A stretch of DNA of 64,000 bases, taken from positions 1 to 64,000 of the forward strand of contig CAYQVB010000034.1 in NCBI GenBank assembly GCA_964420925.1. The letters run 5' to 3'. Every line of letters begins with the position of its first letter. Positions within the stretch are counted from its first letter, which is position 1. Source of the stretch: JAJEAD01 sp964420925 (GTDB lineage: Bacteria; Pseudomonadota; Gammaproteobacteria; HK1). The notes under the pieces were generated by a model that saw nothing but the letters and a program-made list of their open reading frames with translations, made no database searches and was not told where the DNA came from. Below are positions 8,888 through 17,716 of this stretch, piece by piece. A program made the position numbers and the translations under genes.

Positions 8888-11176
8888 ATGTCGGATCTGC
8901 AAGCTCTCGACTACCATCGTTTCCCGGTCCCCGGGAAGCTCGCGATAGCGGCGACCAAACCCCTGGCGACACAGCAGGACCTGGCGCTCGCCTACTCGCC
9001 CGGAGTGGCCGCGGCATGCAATGTCATCGCCGAAGATCCTCTGGAGGCTTCGAACCTCACGGCGCGCGGCAACCTGGTGGCGGTAGTCACCAACGGCAGC
9101 GCAGTGCTCGGTCTCGGCGCGATCGGCCCGCTCGCGGCCAAGCCCGTCATGGAAGGCAAGGCCGTTCTGTTCAAGAAGTTCTCCGGCATCGACGTCTTCG
9201 ACATAGAGATCGACGAACGCGACCCGGAGCGTTTCGTCGAGACCGTGGCGCGGCTCGAGCCGACTTTCGGTGGCGTCAATCTCGAGGACATCAAGGCCCC
9301 CGAGTGCTTCGAGATCGAAGCGGCACTGCGCGAACGCATGCGCATTCCCGTGTTCCACGACGACCAGCACGGCACCGCGATCATTGTCGCCGCGGCGGTG
9401 ACCAACGGTCTCGAGGTGGCCGGCAAGTCGCTCGGCGACGTAAAGCTGGTGGCCTCGGGCGCGGGAGCGGCGGCCATCGCCTGCCTGGACATGCTCGTGA
9501 GAATGGGCCTCGACCCGGAGAAGATCCGGGTCTGTGATCGCCACGGCGTCGTCTACCAGGGCCGGGCGGAGATGGATCCCTGGAGGAAGCGTTACGCACG
9601 GGACACCGATGCCCGCGCCCTGGGGGACGTTATCGAAGGTGCAGATATCTTCCTCGGGCTGTCCGCTTCGGGGGTGTTGGGTCCGGAACTGGTCACGCGC
9701 ATGGCCGAGCGGCCGCTCATCCTGGCGCTGGCGAATCCGGTCCCGGAAATTCTCCCCGAGGTTGCGCACCGAGTGCGTCCCGATGCCTTGATCGCGACCG
9801 GCAGATCCGACTATCCGAACCAGGTCAACAATGTCCTGTGCTTTCCCTTCATCTTTCGCGGCGCGCTCGACGTGGGAGCAACCGAGATAAACGAAGACAT
9901 GAAGCTCGCCTGCGTGCACGCGCTGGCGGAGCTCGCGAAGGCCGAACCTTCATCCGAAGTCGCGCGTGCCTACGGAGGCGAGCTCCTCGCCTTCGGTCCC
10001 GAAATGCTGATACCCAAGCCCTTCGACCCGCGTCTTCTCGAGAAGCTCGCGCCCGCGGTGGCGGATGCGGCGATGCGAAGCGGAGTGGCGACCCGGCCGA
10101 TCGAGGACTTCGGGGCCTATGGACAGCGCCTGTCCCAGTTCGTGTACCGATCCGGGTTCATCATGAAGCCGGTCTTCGATCTCGCGGCCCGTTCCCCGCA
10201 ACGGCTCGTGTATGCCGAAGGCGAAGAGCGAAGGGTCTTGCAGGCCGCCCAGCAGGTGATCGATCAGGGTATCGCGCGCCCCATTCTGGTCGGGCGTGCC
10301 CAGGTCATTCTCAGTCGTATTCGACAGCTCGGGCTGCGCATGGAGGCCGGCGACGACTTCGAGCTCGTCAACATTCTCGAGGACCGTCGTTTTCGCCAGT
10401 ACTGGGGCGAGTACCACCGCGCGATGGGACGCAGGGGGATCTCGCCGGAGCTTGCGAAGAGCGTCGTGCGGTCGCAGCCCAGTGCGGTGGCGGCGCTGAT
10501 GTTGAGGCTGGGCGATGCGGATGCCATGCTGTGCGGCACCATCGGTCCCTTCAACGAGCACCTCCAGCAGATCCGGGACCTCATCGGATGCGGAGAGGGC
10601 ATTCGGGACCTCTCCGCTCTCACCGTGTTGCTGCTGCCGAGTGGCACTTTCTTCGTCTGTGACACTCATGTCACGCCGGAGCCGAGCGCCGAAGAGCTCG
10701 CCGAAATGGCGTTGCTCGCGGCGGAGGAGGCCCGGGCCTTCGGGTTCACCCCGAAGGTTGCACTGCTCTCCCGTTCCAATTTCGGCACCTGTGACTCGGA
10801 ATCCGCACGCCGCGCCGCCCGGGCGGTGGAGGTGCTCCATGCCCGCGCTCCCGAACTCGAGGTGGACGGCGAAATGCACGGGGATGCCGCGCTTTCGGAG
10901 TCGATTCGAAAGGCGGTGTTTCCGGGCACGCGTCTCCGGGGCCAGGCCAATGTACTCGTCATGCCGAACGTCGAGGCCGCCCACATCGCCTACAACGTCC
11001 TCAAGGTGCTGGGCGGCGGTATCACCATCGGTCCGATTCTGGTCGGCACCGCGCGTTCCGCGCATGTGGTGACGCAGTCGATCACGGTGCGCGGACTGGT
11101 GAACATGAGTGCGTTGGCGTGCGAGCGAGCGGGGGACCACCGGCGCAAGCAGCGTGCCTCGGCAAATCAAGGGTGA
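8888..11176 (+). CDS. maeB: NADP-dependent malic enzyme, MaeB type
   Basis: A 762-residue oxidative decarboxylase of malate to pyruvate, feeding gluconeogenesis and NADPH supply. The N-terminal two thirds is the malic enzyme (YSPGVAAACN, VFHDDQHGTAIIVAAA, and the NAD(P)-binding region VKLVASGAGAAAIACLD). The C-terminal third (from about residue 430) is the phosphotransacetylase-like domain typical of MaeB, probably regulatory through acetyl-CoA. The ATG at 8888 has GAGGA upstream. It is monocistronic, followed after about 110 bp by an OmpA-lipoprotein gene. Confidence 0.95.
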   Translation: MSDLQALDYHRFPVPGKLAIAATKPLATQQDLALAYSPGVAAACNVIAEDPLEASNLTARGNLVAVVTNGSAVLGLGAIGPLAAKPVMEGKAVLFKKFSGIDVFDIEIDERDPERFVETVARLEPTFGGVNLEDIKAPECFEIEAALRERMRIPVFHDDQHGTAIIVAAAVTNGLEVAGKSLGDVKLVASGAGAAAIACLDMLVRMGLDPEKIRVCDRHGVVYQGRAEMDPWRKRYARDTDARALGDVIEGADIFLGLSASGVLGPELVTRMAERPLILALANPVPEILPEVAHRVRPDALIATGRSDYPNQVNNVLCFPFIFRGALDVGATEINEDMKLACVHALAELAKAEPSSEVARAYGGELLAFGPEMLIPKPFDPRLLEKLAPAVADAAMRSGVATRPIEDFGAYGQRLSQFVYRSGFIMKPVFDLAARSPQRLVYAEGEERRVLQAAQQVIDQGIARPILVGRAQVILSRIRQLGLRMEAGDDFELVNILEDRRFRQYWGEYHRAMGRRGISPELAKSVVRSQPSAVAALMLRLGDADAMLCGTIGPFNEHLQQIRDLIGCGEGIRDLSALTVLLLPSGTFFVCDTHVTPEPSAEELAEMALLAAEEARAFGFTPKVALLSRSNFGTCDSESARRAARAVEVLHARAPELEVDGEMHGDAALSESIRKAVFPGTRLRGQANVLVMPNVEAAHIAYNVLKVLGGGITIGPILVGTARSAHVVTQSITVRGLVNMSALACERAGDHRRKQRASANQG

Positions 11177-11286
11177 TTTCCGAGGAGTGTGAATTGAAAC
11201 CGGTCCGTCCTCCGAAGTACCATCCACCCTCGATACGCGCTTCTTCGTTCCGAGGCGAACGGGCTGGACATGGCGGGGGTGAGGAA

Positions 11287-12150
11287 ATGAAGAACATTTG
11301 GCGTGCGGCAGCGAGCTTGCTGGTTGCCGTCATGATGACCGGCTGTACGAGCATGGACGAAATGACCGGCGGCAACGACGGTTATGAGTGGTGCCTCGTA
11401 GGTACTACCGCCGTCGGTGCGGCGGGCGGTGTCCTGGTTGACGGCGGGATCGGCGGAGGGGTCGTTGGTCTGGTCGGAGGCGCGGTGCTGGGGTCGCTCC
11501 TGTGCGAGAAGCCTCCCGGAGACTCCGACGGAGATGGCGTGACGGACGATGTCGACCAGTGCCCGGATACCCCGGCGGAAGCGCATGGCATGGTGGACGC
11601 GATGGGCTGTCCCCTCGACAGCGACGGAGATGGAGTCCCCGATTACCTCGATGCGTGCTCCGATACCCCGGAAGGCATCATGGTCGACGAATCCGGGTGC
11701 CCGGTCGACAGTGACGGAGACGGCTTCACCGACGACGTCGACGCGTGCCCGAACGAGCCGGCTCCGGACAGCGAGGATGGATGTCCGGTGCCCTGCGAGC
11801 CGCTCGCGATCGTCACCAATGTCAATTTCGACTTCGACAAGTCGGATGTTCGGCCGGACGCCGCAGCGAAGCTCTCGGGTGTACAGGGCGTGCTCGCCGC
11901 GAATCCCGACCTGCTCGTTCGGGTGGTGGGCCACGCCGACAGCACGGGTACCGACGAGTACAACATGGCGCTCTCTCTGCGGCGTGCGGAGTCGGTTCGA
12001 ATGCACCTCGCGGAGCAAGGAATCTCATTGACCCGAATGGACGTGAGCGGTCGGGGCGAGAGTGAGCCACTGGTGTCGAACGACACCAGCGCGGGCCGGG
12101 CGGTCAATCGGCGGGTTGAATTCCTGGCCGAGAACGAAGTCTGCATGTAG
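11287..12150 (+). CDS. OmpA-family lipoprotein with thrombospondin type 3 repeats
   Basis: A 287-residue outer-membrane lipoprotein. Starting at ATG 11287 (GAGG upstream) gives a signal peptide ending in the lipobox VMMTGC, so lipidation at the cysteine is predicted. A glycine-rich segment follows (GTTAVGAAGGVLVDGG), then three calcium-binding thrombospondin type 3 repeats (DSDGDGVTDDVDQCPDT and two similar), then an OmpA peptidoglycan-binding domain (VNFDFDKSDVRPDAA, VVGHADSTGTDEYNM, NRRVEF). This is the usual plan of proteins that tether the outer membrane to the cell wall. A longer upstream in-frame start would destroy the signal peptide. Confidence 0.92.
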   Translation: MKNIWRAAASLLVAVMMTGCTSMDEMTGGNDGYEWCLVGTTAVGAAGGVLVDGGIGGGVVGLVGGAVLGSLLCEKPPGDSDGDGVTDDVDQCPDTPAEAHGMVDAMGCPLDSDGDGVPDYLDACSDTPEGIMVDESGCPVDSDGDGFTDDVDACPNEPAPDSEDGCPVPCEPLAIVTNVNFDFDKSDVRPDAAAKLSGVQGVLAANPDLLVRVVGHADSTGTDEYNMALSLRRAESVRMHLAEQGISLTRMDVSGRGESEPLVSNDTSAGRAVNRRVEFLAENEVCM

Positions 12151-12178
12151 GCGCCGGCGGCGAGCGGCGCTGTTCCTC

Positions 12179-12219
12179 GGGCGGACGGGGGCTTGCTCCC
12201 CGTCCGCCCTTTCTGTTTT
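12179..12219 (+). terminator. Intrinsic terminator after the OmpA-lipoprotein gene
   Basis: A 12-bp stem GGGCGGACGGGG with CCCCGTCCGCCC, closed by a short loop, is followed by TTTCTGTTTT. It is a strong rho-independent terminator, 29 bp after the stop codon. Confidence 0.9.
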
Positions 12220-12225
12220 CCGGGT

Positions 12226-12702
12226 ATGAAGATCGCTCGAATGCCCCTGATCCGGGATTGGAGGCAAGCATGCCGTTTCGCGGGGCGGGCGGTCACCGCC
12301 TGTCTGTTGGTGTCGGGTTCGCCGGTGGGTGCCAACGCACAGGACTCCTCGGGCGGGGAGGGGGACGTTGAGAGTGTGGTCGCCATCGTCGAGGAGGACG
12401 ATGCATCCGCCGCGGCTCCCGAGGGGAGCGATGATGGGGAGACGCTCTTTGCTGACGGCCCCCGGGAGCCCGACGTGCTGAGTGCCGAGGGGACGCTGAT
12501 TCGGGGCGGGGCAAAAAACCTCCAGGCCCGCGCGGAGGGCGACGCGGTTGCCGCGCTCGTCGCTGCGCTTGGTGCCGGGGCGAACGCGCCGGCGCCGGAC
12601 TCTGCCGGTGAAGGTGGACTCGAAGAGGTCGAGGAGAGTCGCGGGTCGGCGCCGAGCCTGCTCGAAAGAATCGGTGGATTCCTCGGCGTGGGCAGCGATT
12701 GA
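12226..12702 (+). CDS. Hypothetical exported acidic protein
   Basis: An open frame of 158 residues that I do not recognise. It begins with a basic stretch and a hydrophobic segment (FAGRAVTACLLVSG) ending in ANAQDS, like a signal peptide with cleavage after ANA. The mature part is very acidic and low in complexity (runs of E, D, A and G) and ends LLERIGGFLGVGSD. The ATG at 12226 lies directly behind the preceding terminator with no clear ribosome site, so the start is doubtful; ATG 12241 is an alternative. There are no domain hallmarks. Confidence 0.45.
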   Translation: MKIARMPLIRDWRQACRFAGRAVTACLLVSGSPVGANAQDSSGGEGDVESVVAIVEEDDASAAAPEGSDDGETLFADGPREPDVLSAEGTLIRGGAKNLQARAEGDAVAALVAALGAGANAPAPDSAGEGGLEEVEESRGSAPSLLERIGGFLGVGSD

Positions 12703-12742
12703 CTCTCTCTCCGGGGACTGCCACCCGGCTTTCGGTGGGCCC

Positions 12743-13570
12743 TTACTCCGCCACCATGTAGACGAGCCACGCGTCGTCGGCCACGCCCTGCTCGGTCGGC
12801 TCGAAAATCCCGTCCCCTTCCCCCGTCTCCTCGTCCGTGCCCTGCCAGTACACGGTCGAGCGCGAGAATCCGGCCTCGGAAAGCAGTTCGCGAATCTCGG
12901 GCAGTGACCAGAGACGCCAGGAATAGCTGAAGGCCCTCCTGATCCGCGATCCGTCCGGAAACTTGAAGTGGATGTGGCAGAGCATGTCGTGGTTGATGGG
13001 GTTGAAGGTGGCCTGTTCCCAGATGTACGTGAACCCCTTGTTCTTCGTCCGCTCCCGCACCTCCCGGTGGGCGTCCGCTCCACCGTAACCGTCGAGGAAG
13101 AAGAGCCCGCCCGGCTTGAGTGATTCCCGTACCCGTCGGAAGTAGCGCCGCATGAGCCGGCGCTCCTTCAGGAGCCAGTAGCTGAAGTTGTGAGCGAGCA
13201 CCGCGTCGACGGGCTCGGTGCGAACGCGGAGCACATCGCTTTGCACGAGAGTGATGCGCTCCGCTGCGGCGCCGAGGCCTGCCACGTTGTGCTCTCGACC
13301 CCAATCGAGCACTTCCGAATCGAGGTCGACCGCGATGGCGCGGTTGTCCGCGCGCCGGCGAACCCACTCGCAGGCGGTGTTGGCGGTGCCGCAGAAGTCT
13401 TCGCGCAGCACCTTGGCCTTTCGCCCCCGCAGACGGGCGAAGGTCTCGTCGACGAAGTCGATCTCTGTTTCGACGCACTGCACCGCCTCCTGGTAGAGGG
13501 CGTATACGTCCGCACCTTCCGCCATCGACTTCTTGTCGCTTCGTCGCTTCTTCTTGCTTCGCTTGCCCAT
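12743..13570 (-). CDS. Class I SAM-dependent methyltransferase
   Basis: A 275-residue methyltransferase. Motif I is unusual (VLREDFCGTANTACEWVRR) but fits the SAM-binding loop; motif II acidic residues lie in AIAVDLDSEVLDW, and SLKPGGLFFLDGYGG is the usual post-motif. The start at 13570 is preferred because residues upstream look non-coding and the KRSKKKRRSDKK N-terminus begins there. Related proteobacterial proteins are annotated only as methyltransferases, so the substrate is unknown. It is convergent with the hypothetical exported protein. Confidence 0.8.
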   Translation of the reverse strand: MGKRSKKKRRSDKKSMAEGADVYALYQEAVQCVETEIDFVDETFARLRGRKAKVLREDFCGTANTACEWVRRRADNRAIAVDLDSEVLDWGREHNVAGLGAAAERITLVQSDVLRVRTEPVDAVLAHNFSYWLLKERRLMRRYFRRVRESLKPGGLFFLDGYGGADAHREVRERTKNKGFTYIWEQATFNPINHDMLCHIHFKFPDGSRIRRAFSYSWRLWSLPEIRELLSEAGFSRSTVYWQGTDEETGEGDGIFEPTEQGVADDAWLVYMVAE

Positions 13571-13770
13571 GAGTTTGATGCCGTCTCCGTTTGCCGGACG
13601 ATAACGGGAATCGCCAATTGTCGGTGATTTCGGGACGCTCCTGCGCCATGGACGGCGCGGAGTCGAATCGAGTACCGGGTGCGCCCCCGGGCGCGAGCAT
13701 CGCAGCGAGCGATCGGCCCGAGCAGAAGGAGGGGGGAGGTCGGGCGCAAACACGGGCAGAGCGGCGTCTC

Positions 13771-13800
13771 GACGCCCTCGCTACGAAGGTCGGTGAGAAA
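13771..13800 (-). repeat. Repeat arm related to the palindrome at 7.7 kb
   Basis: The reverse complement of this stretch reads CTCACCGACCTTCGTAGCGAGGGCGTC and matches the left arm of the 7.7-kb palindrome (TTCACCGATTTTCGTTGCGAGGGCGCC) at 22 of 27 positions. No paired second arm is obvious here. It lies in the 291-bp spacer between the methyltransferase and UMF1-type carrier genes, where nothing else was recognised. Confidence 0.5.
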
Positions 13801-13861
13801 TCCGGACCCGCCGCTCTCCGCGACCAGTCTCCGCCGGGGAGATGTCGATCGTACCTGGCTC

Positions 13862-15157
13862 TCAGGAATTGGTGGGCGAGCGCCCTTCCTCGATTCCGCG
13901 CGGCTCGTTTACCCAGAGCAGGAGCGCACCTCCCACGACGAAGAATATGAGCACGGTTGCGACACCCGCTCTCTGGCTCGAGAACGCGACGGTTGCCGCG
14001 CCGAGGAGCAGCGGTCCCGCAAAGGCGGTGATCTTGCCCGAGAAGGCGAAGAACCCGAAGAACTCGTTTTGCCTTGCTTCAGGCACGAACCTCGCGAACA
14101 GGGATCGACTGGCGGACTGGTTGGGGCCGACGAACACTCCCATTGCGAGCCCCGCCGCCCAGAGCCACGCCTCGCTCGGCGCGAACACCGCGATCACGGT
14201 GCACACGATGAGGCCGACCAGGGTTATCAGAATGGTGCGCTTGCCGCCGAGGCGATCATCCACGATTCCGAAGGCGAGCGCGCCCGCACCCGCCGTCACG
14301 TTGATGGCGATGCCGAAAATGATGACCTCGGTCAAGCTCATGCCGAAGGTGCCCGCGGCGTAGATTCCGCCGAACGCGAACACCGTCACCAGGCCATCGT
14401 TGTAGATGAGTCTCGCCAGGAGCAGCTTGGCCGCTTCGGAGAATCGACGCACCTCGCGCATGGTGGCGACCATGTCCCGGTATGCCTGCGGCAAGGGGAC
14501 CCGTGCTCGGGCCGGGGGCCGAAGACGGAGCGCGAGGCGCAGCATCGGCACGCTGAAGACGGCAAACCAGATCGCGACGAGCAGATTGACGGCGCGGAAA
14601 TTGAAGCCCTCCTCCGTTCCGATGCCAAGCTGTTCGGGCGCCAGTGCCATGGGCAGGGCGAGGGCGAGGCAGGTGAGTCCGCCCGCGTACCCGAAGCCCC
14701 AGCTCCATCCCGAGGCCCTGCCGATCGAGCCTTCCGGCGCCAGCTCGGGGAGGAAGCCATTGTAGAAGACCGTTCCCATTTCGAAGGCGAGGTTCGCGAT
14801 CGCGAAGAGGACCAGGGCGAGCAGCACTGCGCTCTCCAGTCCCGGGGATACGAAAGTGAGCAGCGCGGTCGCCACGCAGCAGATGAAGGTCGCGGCGATG
14901 AGAAACTCCGCCCGGCGACCGCCGCGATCCGCCATCGCGCCGGCCAGGGGTGAGAGGAGCGCGGCGAGAATGCTGCTCACCGCGACTGCACGCGACCACG
15001 CCGCGGTGCCGCTCAACTCGTCTTCCGCGATGGCCTGGGTGAAATAGGTCGCGTAGATGAAGGTGACGACGCAAGTCGGAAACGCCGAGTTCGCCCAGTC
15101 GTAGCTTGCCCATACCGCGACGGGTCGCCAGACACCGGACTTCGGACGCACGTTCAT
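13862..15157 (-). CDS. MFS transporter, UMF1/Atg22-like
   Basis: A 431-residue inner-membrane carrier with about twelve hydrophobic segments. The N-terminus WASYDWANSAFPTCVVTFIYATYF is the hallmark of the UMF1 (Atg22-like) branch of the major facilitator superfamily, shown here in part: YDWANSAF. GAMADRGGRR is the loop 2-3 motif, and SKITAFAGPL-type helices follow. Fungal Atg22 exports vacuolar amino acids; bacterial members have no assigned substrate. The ATG at 15157 is preferred over the TTG at 15163. It is divergent from birA. Confidence 0.88.
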   Translation of the reverse strand: MNVRPKSGVWRPVAVWASYDWANSAFPTCVVTFIYATYFTQAIAEDELSGTAAWSRAVAVSSILAALLSPLAGAMADRGGRRAEFLIAATFICCVATALLTFVSPGLESAVLLALVLFAIANLAFEMGTVFYNGFLPELAPEGSIGRASGWSWGFGYAGGLTCLALALPMALAPEQLGIGTEEGFNFRAVNLLVAIWFAVFSVPMLRLALRLRPPARARVPLPQAYRDMVATMREVRRFSEAAKLLLARLIYNDGLVTVFAFGGIYAAGTFGMSLTEVIIFGIAINVTAGAGALAFGIVDDRLGGKRTILITLVGLIVCTVIAVFAPSEAWLWAAGLAMGVFVGPNQSASRSLFARFVPEARQNEFFGFFAFSGKITAFAGPLLLGAATVAFSSQRAGVATVLIFFVVGGALLLWVNEPRGIEEGRSPTNS

Positions 15158-15350
15158 GGTCAATAGGTTAACCCAAAAGGGGATTGCGCTTCCCCTCCGC
15201 CGGTATCGAGGGTAGGGTCCAAGGCAACTTCCCTTCCATTTGCCTGGAGCACGGCGCCGGTGCGGGCCTTGGTCTCTGTTGTCGGTCCGGTCGTTGCGAT
15301 CTCATGAGCGGAAAGCACCGGCCGGCGATTCCGAAAAGCCGTTCCACCGG

Positions 15351-16334
15351 ATGAAGCGCTCGCGCATCGAACTGCTGCGCCGGCTCGCGAGCGGGCAGGT
15401 TCTCGCGATGGAGTCGCTCTCCGGGGATCTGGGAACGAGCATCGAATCGCTTCGTGGGGACATGGGGGCGCTTCGCGCCCGCGGTCTGGAGATGCAGGCC
15501 CTCTCCGACGGACGGGTACGGCTTCGATCGCCACTCGAGGTGCTCGACCGCGATGCAATCCTCGCCTGGCTGGGCACGGAATCTCGCCGCACTCTCGAGG
15601 CGGTGGAGGTGCTGTTCGAAACGGACTCGACGAACCAGTACCTGCTGGATCTCGCACGAGAGGTTGAGCGGGTCGCGCCTCGGGCCTGTCTGGCCGAAGT
15701 ACAAAGCGCGGGCCGCGGAAGAGGAGGGCGCCCTTTCTTCTCCGCGCTCGGGGGCAATGTCCTGCTCTCCATTCTCTGGCCGGTCGGGGTTTCCCCGGCG
15801 GAGCTGTTGGGGCTGAGCCCGGCGCTTGCAGTCGCGGTCGCGCGCGCCCTCGAATCGGAAGGCGTCGGCGGAATCGGACTCAAGTGGCCGAACGACGTCC
15901 TCGTTGGGGGACGCAAAGTGTGCGGCATCCTGCTCGAGGTCGGACAGGACCGGCGGGAAGGGCGGGTCCTCGTCGCCGGGATCGGGATCAATGTCCAGGT
16001 GGCTGCCCCGGTGGGGCGGGAGATCGACCAGCCGTGGACCGACCTCCACCGGGAGCTTGGCCGCATGCCGAGCCGTAACCGGCTCGCGGGCCGGGTCATC
16101 GACCAGGTGATGGGAGCCGGGCGGGTATATCTCGAGCAGGGCTTCGGGCCTTTTCGTTCGGAGTATCGGGCTCGCGATATCCTTGAGGGACGCGAAGTGC
16201 GCCTCGTGCAGGCCGCGACGGAGTGGAGGGGGGTGGGACGCGGACTCGACGAAAGGGGAGCGTTGCTCGTCGAATCGACGGGACGAGTCACCGCACACCT
16301 GTCCGGGGATGTGAGTGTCAGGCTCGGCCCATGA
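15351..16334 (+). CDS. birA: Bifunctional biotin-protein ligase / biotin operon repressor BirA
   Basis: This 327-residue enzyme activates biotin with ATP and attaches it to carboxyl carrier proteins, and can repress biotin genes. The N-terminal winged helix (residues about 1-65, RIELLRRLASGQVLAMESL) is present, so this is the repressor-competent class II form. Ligase motifs are QSAGRGRGGRPFFS (biotinyl-AMP loop), LKWPNDVLVGGRKVCGIL and GIGINVQV. ATG 15351 matches the family start. Its TGA overlaps the ATG of coaX (ATGA at 16331-16334), showing translational coupling; the birA-coaX pair is a common gammaproteobacterial arrangement. Confidence 0.95.
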   Translation: MKRSRIELLRRLASGQVLAMESLSGDLGTSIESLRGDMGALRARGLEMQALSDGRVRLRSPLEVLDRDAILAWLGTESRRTLEAVEVLFETDSTNQYLLDLAREVERVAPRACLAEVQSAGRGRGGRPFFSALGGNVLLSILWPVGVSPAELLGLSPALAVAVARALESEGVGGIGLKWPNDVLVGGRKVCGILLEVGQDRREGRVLVAGIGINVQVAAPVGREIDQPWTDLHRELGRMPSRNRLAGRVIDQVMGAGRVYLEQGFGPFRSEYRARDILEGREVRLVQAATEWRGVGRGLDERGALLVESTGRVTAHLSGDVSVRLGP

Positions 16335-17074
16335 TGCTGCTGTGCGATGTCGGCAACACGCGCCTCAAGTGGGCGTATGCCTCGGAGGACGGTGGGTTGC
16401 AGGAGTGGGGTGCGGTAGAGCACCGTGGCGGTGGCGCGGGAGAGACGTTCGACACGAGCCTGGGTTCCATCGTGGCGGTGAAACGCGTGGTGGCCTGCTC
16501 GGTCGCGGCTCCCGCGGTCAATGCGAGCCTGGAGGCCTGCGTGCGCCGTCGCTGGTCCGTCGCGCCGGAGTGGATGTCCGCGTACCCCCGAGGCTGGGGC
16601 GTGGAGTGCGCCTATCGCGCTCCGGAAACGATGGGGGCGGACCGATGGGCGATGCTGGTCGCGGCCCGGCGCCGGTGCCCTCGAGGGGCTTGCGTGGTGA
16701 GCTGCGGAACCGCCGTCGCCATCGATCTCATCGATGCGCGAGGACGGCACCTCGGCGGGGTAATCATGCCCGGCGTCGGCCTCATGCGCCGAGCGCTCAC
16801 CGCGAACGCCGCGCTCATCGCGCCTGCGGAAGGAAAGGTGAGCCGGCTTCCCGACAATACTCCGGATGCCGTCGCCACCGGCACCGCGCTCGCCGCCGCC
16901 TGTACCGTGGACCGACTGTTCGGGGAGCTCGTCGAGTCCACCGGCCCCGGCGCACAGTGCGTCCTCTGCGGAGGCGACGCGGAGGAGGTTCGCGTGCTCA
17001 TGACGCACGAGAGCGTCGTGGCGCCTCGCCTCGTGCTGGAGGGCCTGGCCATCATGGCCTGTGACTCCCCCTGA
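16331..17074 (+). CDS. coaX: Type III pantothenate kinase
   Basis: This 247-residue enzyme phosphorylates pantothenate, the first step of coenzyme A synthesis. It shows the ASKHA-fold phosphate loop CDVGNTRLKWA, the second motif SCGTAVAIDLI, GGVIMPGV and the conserved GADRWAM segment. Type III enzymes use a monovalent cation and resist CoA feedback. The gene overlaps birA by four bases and is followed by about 260 bp with nothing recognised, so the operon probably ends here. Confidence 0.94.
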   Translation: MMLLCDVGNTRLKWAYASEDGGLQEWGAVEHRGGGAGETFDTSLGSIVAVKRVVACSVAAPAVNASLEACVRRRWSVAPEWMSAYPRGWGVECAYRAPETMGADRWAMLVAARRRCPRGACVVSCGTAVAIDLIDARGRHLGGVIMPGVGLMRRALTANAALIAPAEGKVSRLPDNTPDAVATGTALAAACTVDRLFGELVESTGPGAQCVLCGGDAEEVRVLMTHESVVAPRLVLEGLAIMACDSP

Positions 17075-17335
17075 AAGACTCGATGCCTGCTGTCGCCTGG
17101 CGCTCGGCGGGGGTTCGCGTTCCTTGCCTCGCGCCGGGGCGATCGAGGGGGGAATCTTCCGGCCCGATGTGTCTCGGGCAGCTCCTGCGACGCGCCGGAC
17201 TGGAAGCGGGGTGTCGCGTTTGCGATCACTCACTTCCAGGTCTGTTCAATTCGCTTCGTTGCTGTGCGCCATGAAGGATGGGATGGGGAAGGTTCTCTTC
17301 AAGCCGCCCTTGACCCGGCATTCGACGAATGCGAG

Positions 17336-17692
17336 TCAGGACAGGGGGCGGGCGAAGCTGAGCTCGTGTCCATCCGGATCGAAGAGGTGGAAGTACCGCT
17401 CGCCCCACTCGGCGTCACGGGGAGGGGCTTCGGGTTCGAGTCCTGCGGAAAGCGCCCGTCGATACGTTCGGTCGACATCGCTCACGTGGAATATCACGCG
17501 TCCCCACCAGCTTGGGCGGTCAGCCCGCGGCTCCAGTATCAGGTTGAGATACCCGCTACCAGCGCGGAAGCTCGTGAAGGCTGCGGATTCGCCACCGTAC
17601 AGTCGCTCGAACCCGAGCGTCTCGTAGAAGGCCACCGCACGACCCATGTCGCGCGTTGCAAGGGTGATTGCGCTCAAGGCTTCTATGGCCAT
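17336..17692 (-). CDS. VOC-family (glyoxalase-like) protein
   Basis: A 118-residue single-domain vicinal oxygen chelate protein with the paired beta-alpha-beta-beta-beta modules: LSAITLATRDMGRAVAFYETLGFE at the N-terminus (shown as AVAFYETLGFE) and YFHLFDPDGHELSFA at the end with metal-ligand-like residues. The members include dioxygenases, resistance proteins and glyoxalases, so the reaction is not assigned. The ubiA gene is directly upstream on the same strand, 24 bp from this start if the longer reading is excluded, suggesting co-transcription. Confidence 0.82.
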   Translation of the reverse strand: MAIEALSAITLATRDMGRAVAFYETLGFERLYGGESAAFTSFRAGSGYLNLILEPRADRPSWWGRVIFHVSDVDRTYRRALSAGLEPEAPPRDAEWGERYFHLFDPDGHELSFARPLS

Positions 17693-17716
17693 ATAGACAT
17701 CGTCCTGCTCGCGGGA

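Noticed and set aside
13609..13640. Possible second arm (CAATTGTCGGTGATTTCGGG) for the repeat at 13771
   Set aside because: It resembles the repeat only over about 12 bases and lies in the same, not the inverted, orientation, so it does not complete a palindrome.
17075..17335. Possible third gene (SPOR-domain type) after birA-coaX
   Set aside because: The open frame there has no signal, membrane segment or SPOR-like sequence.
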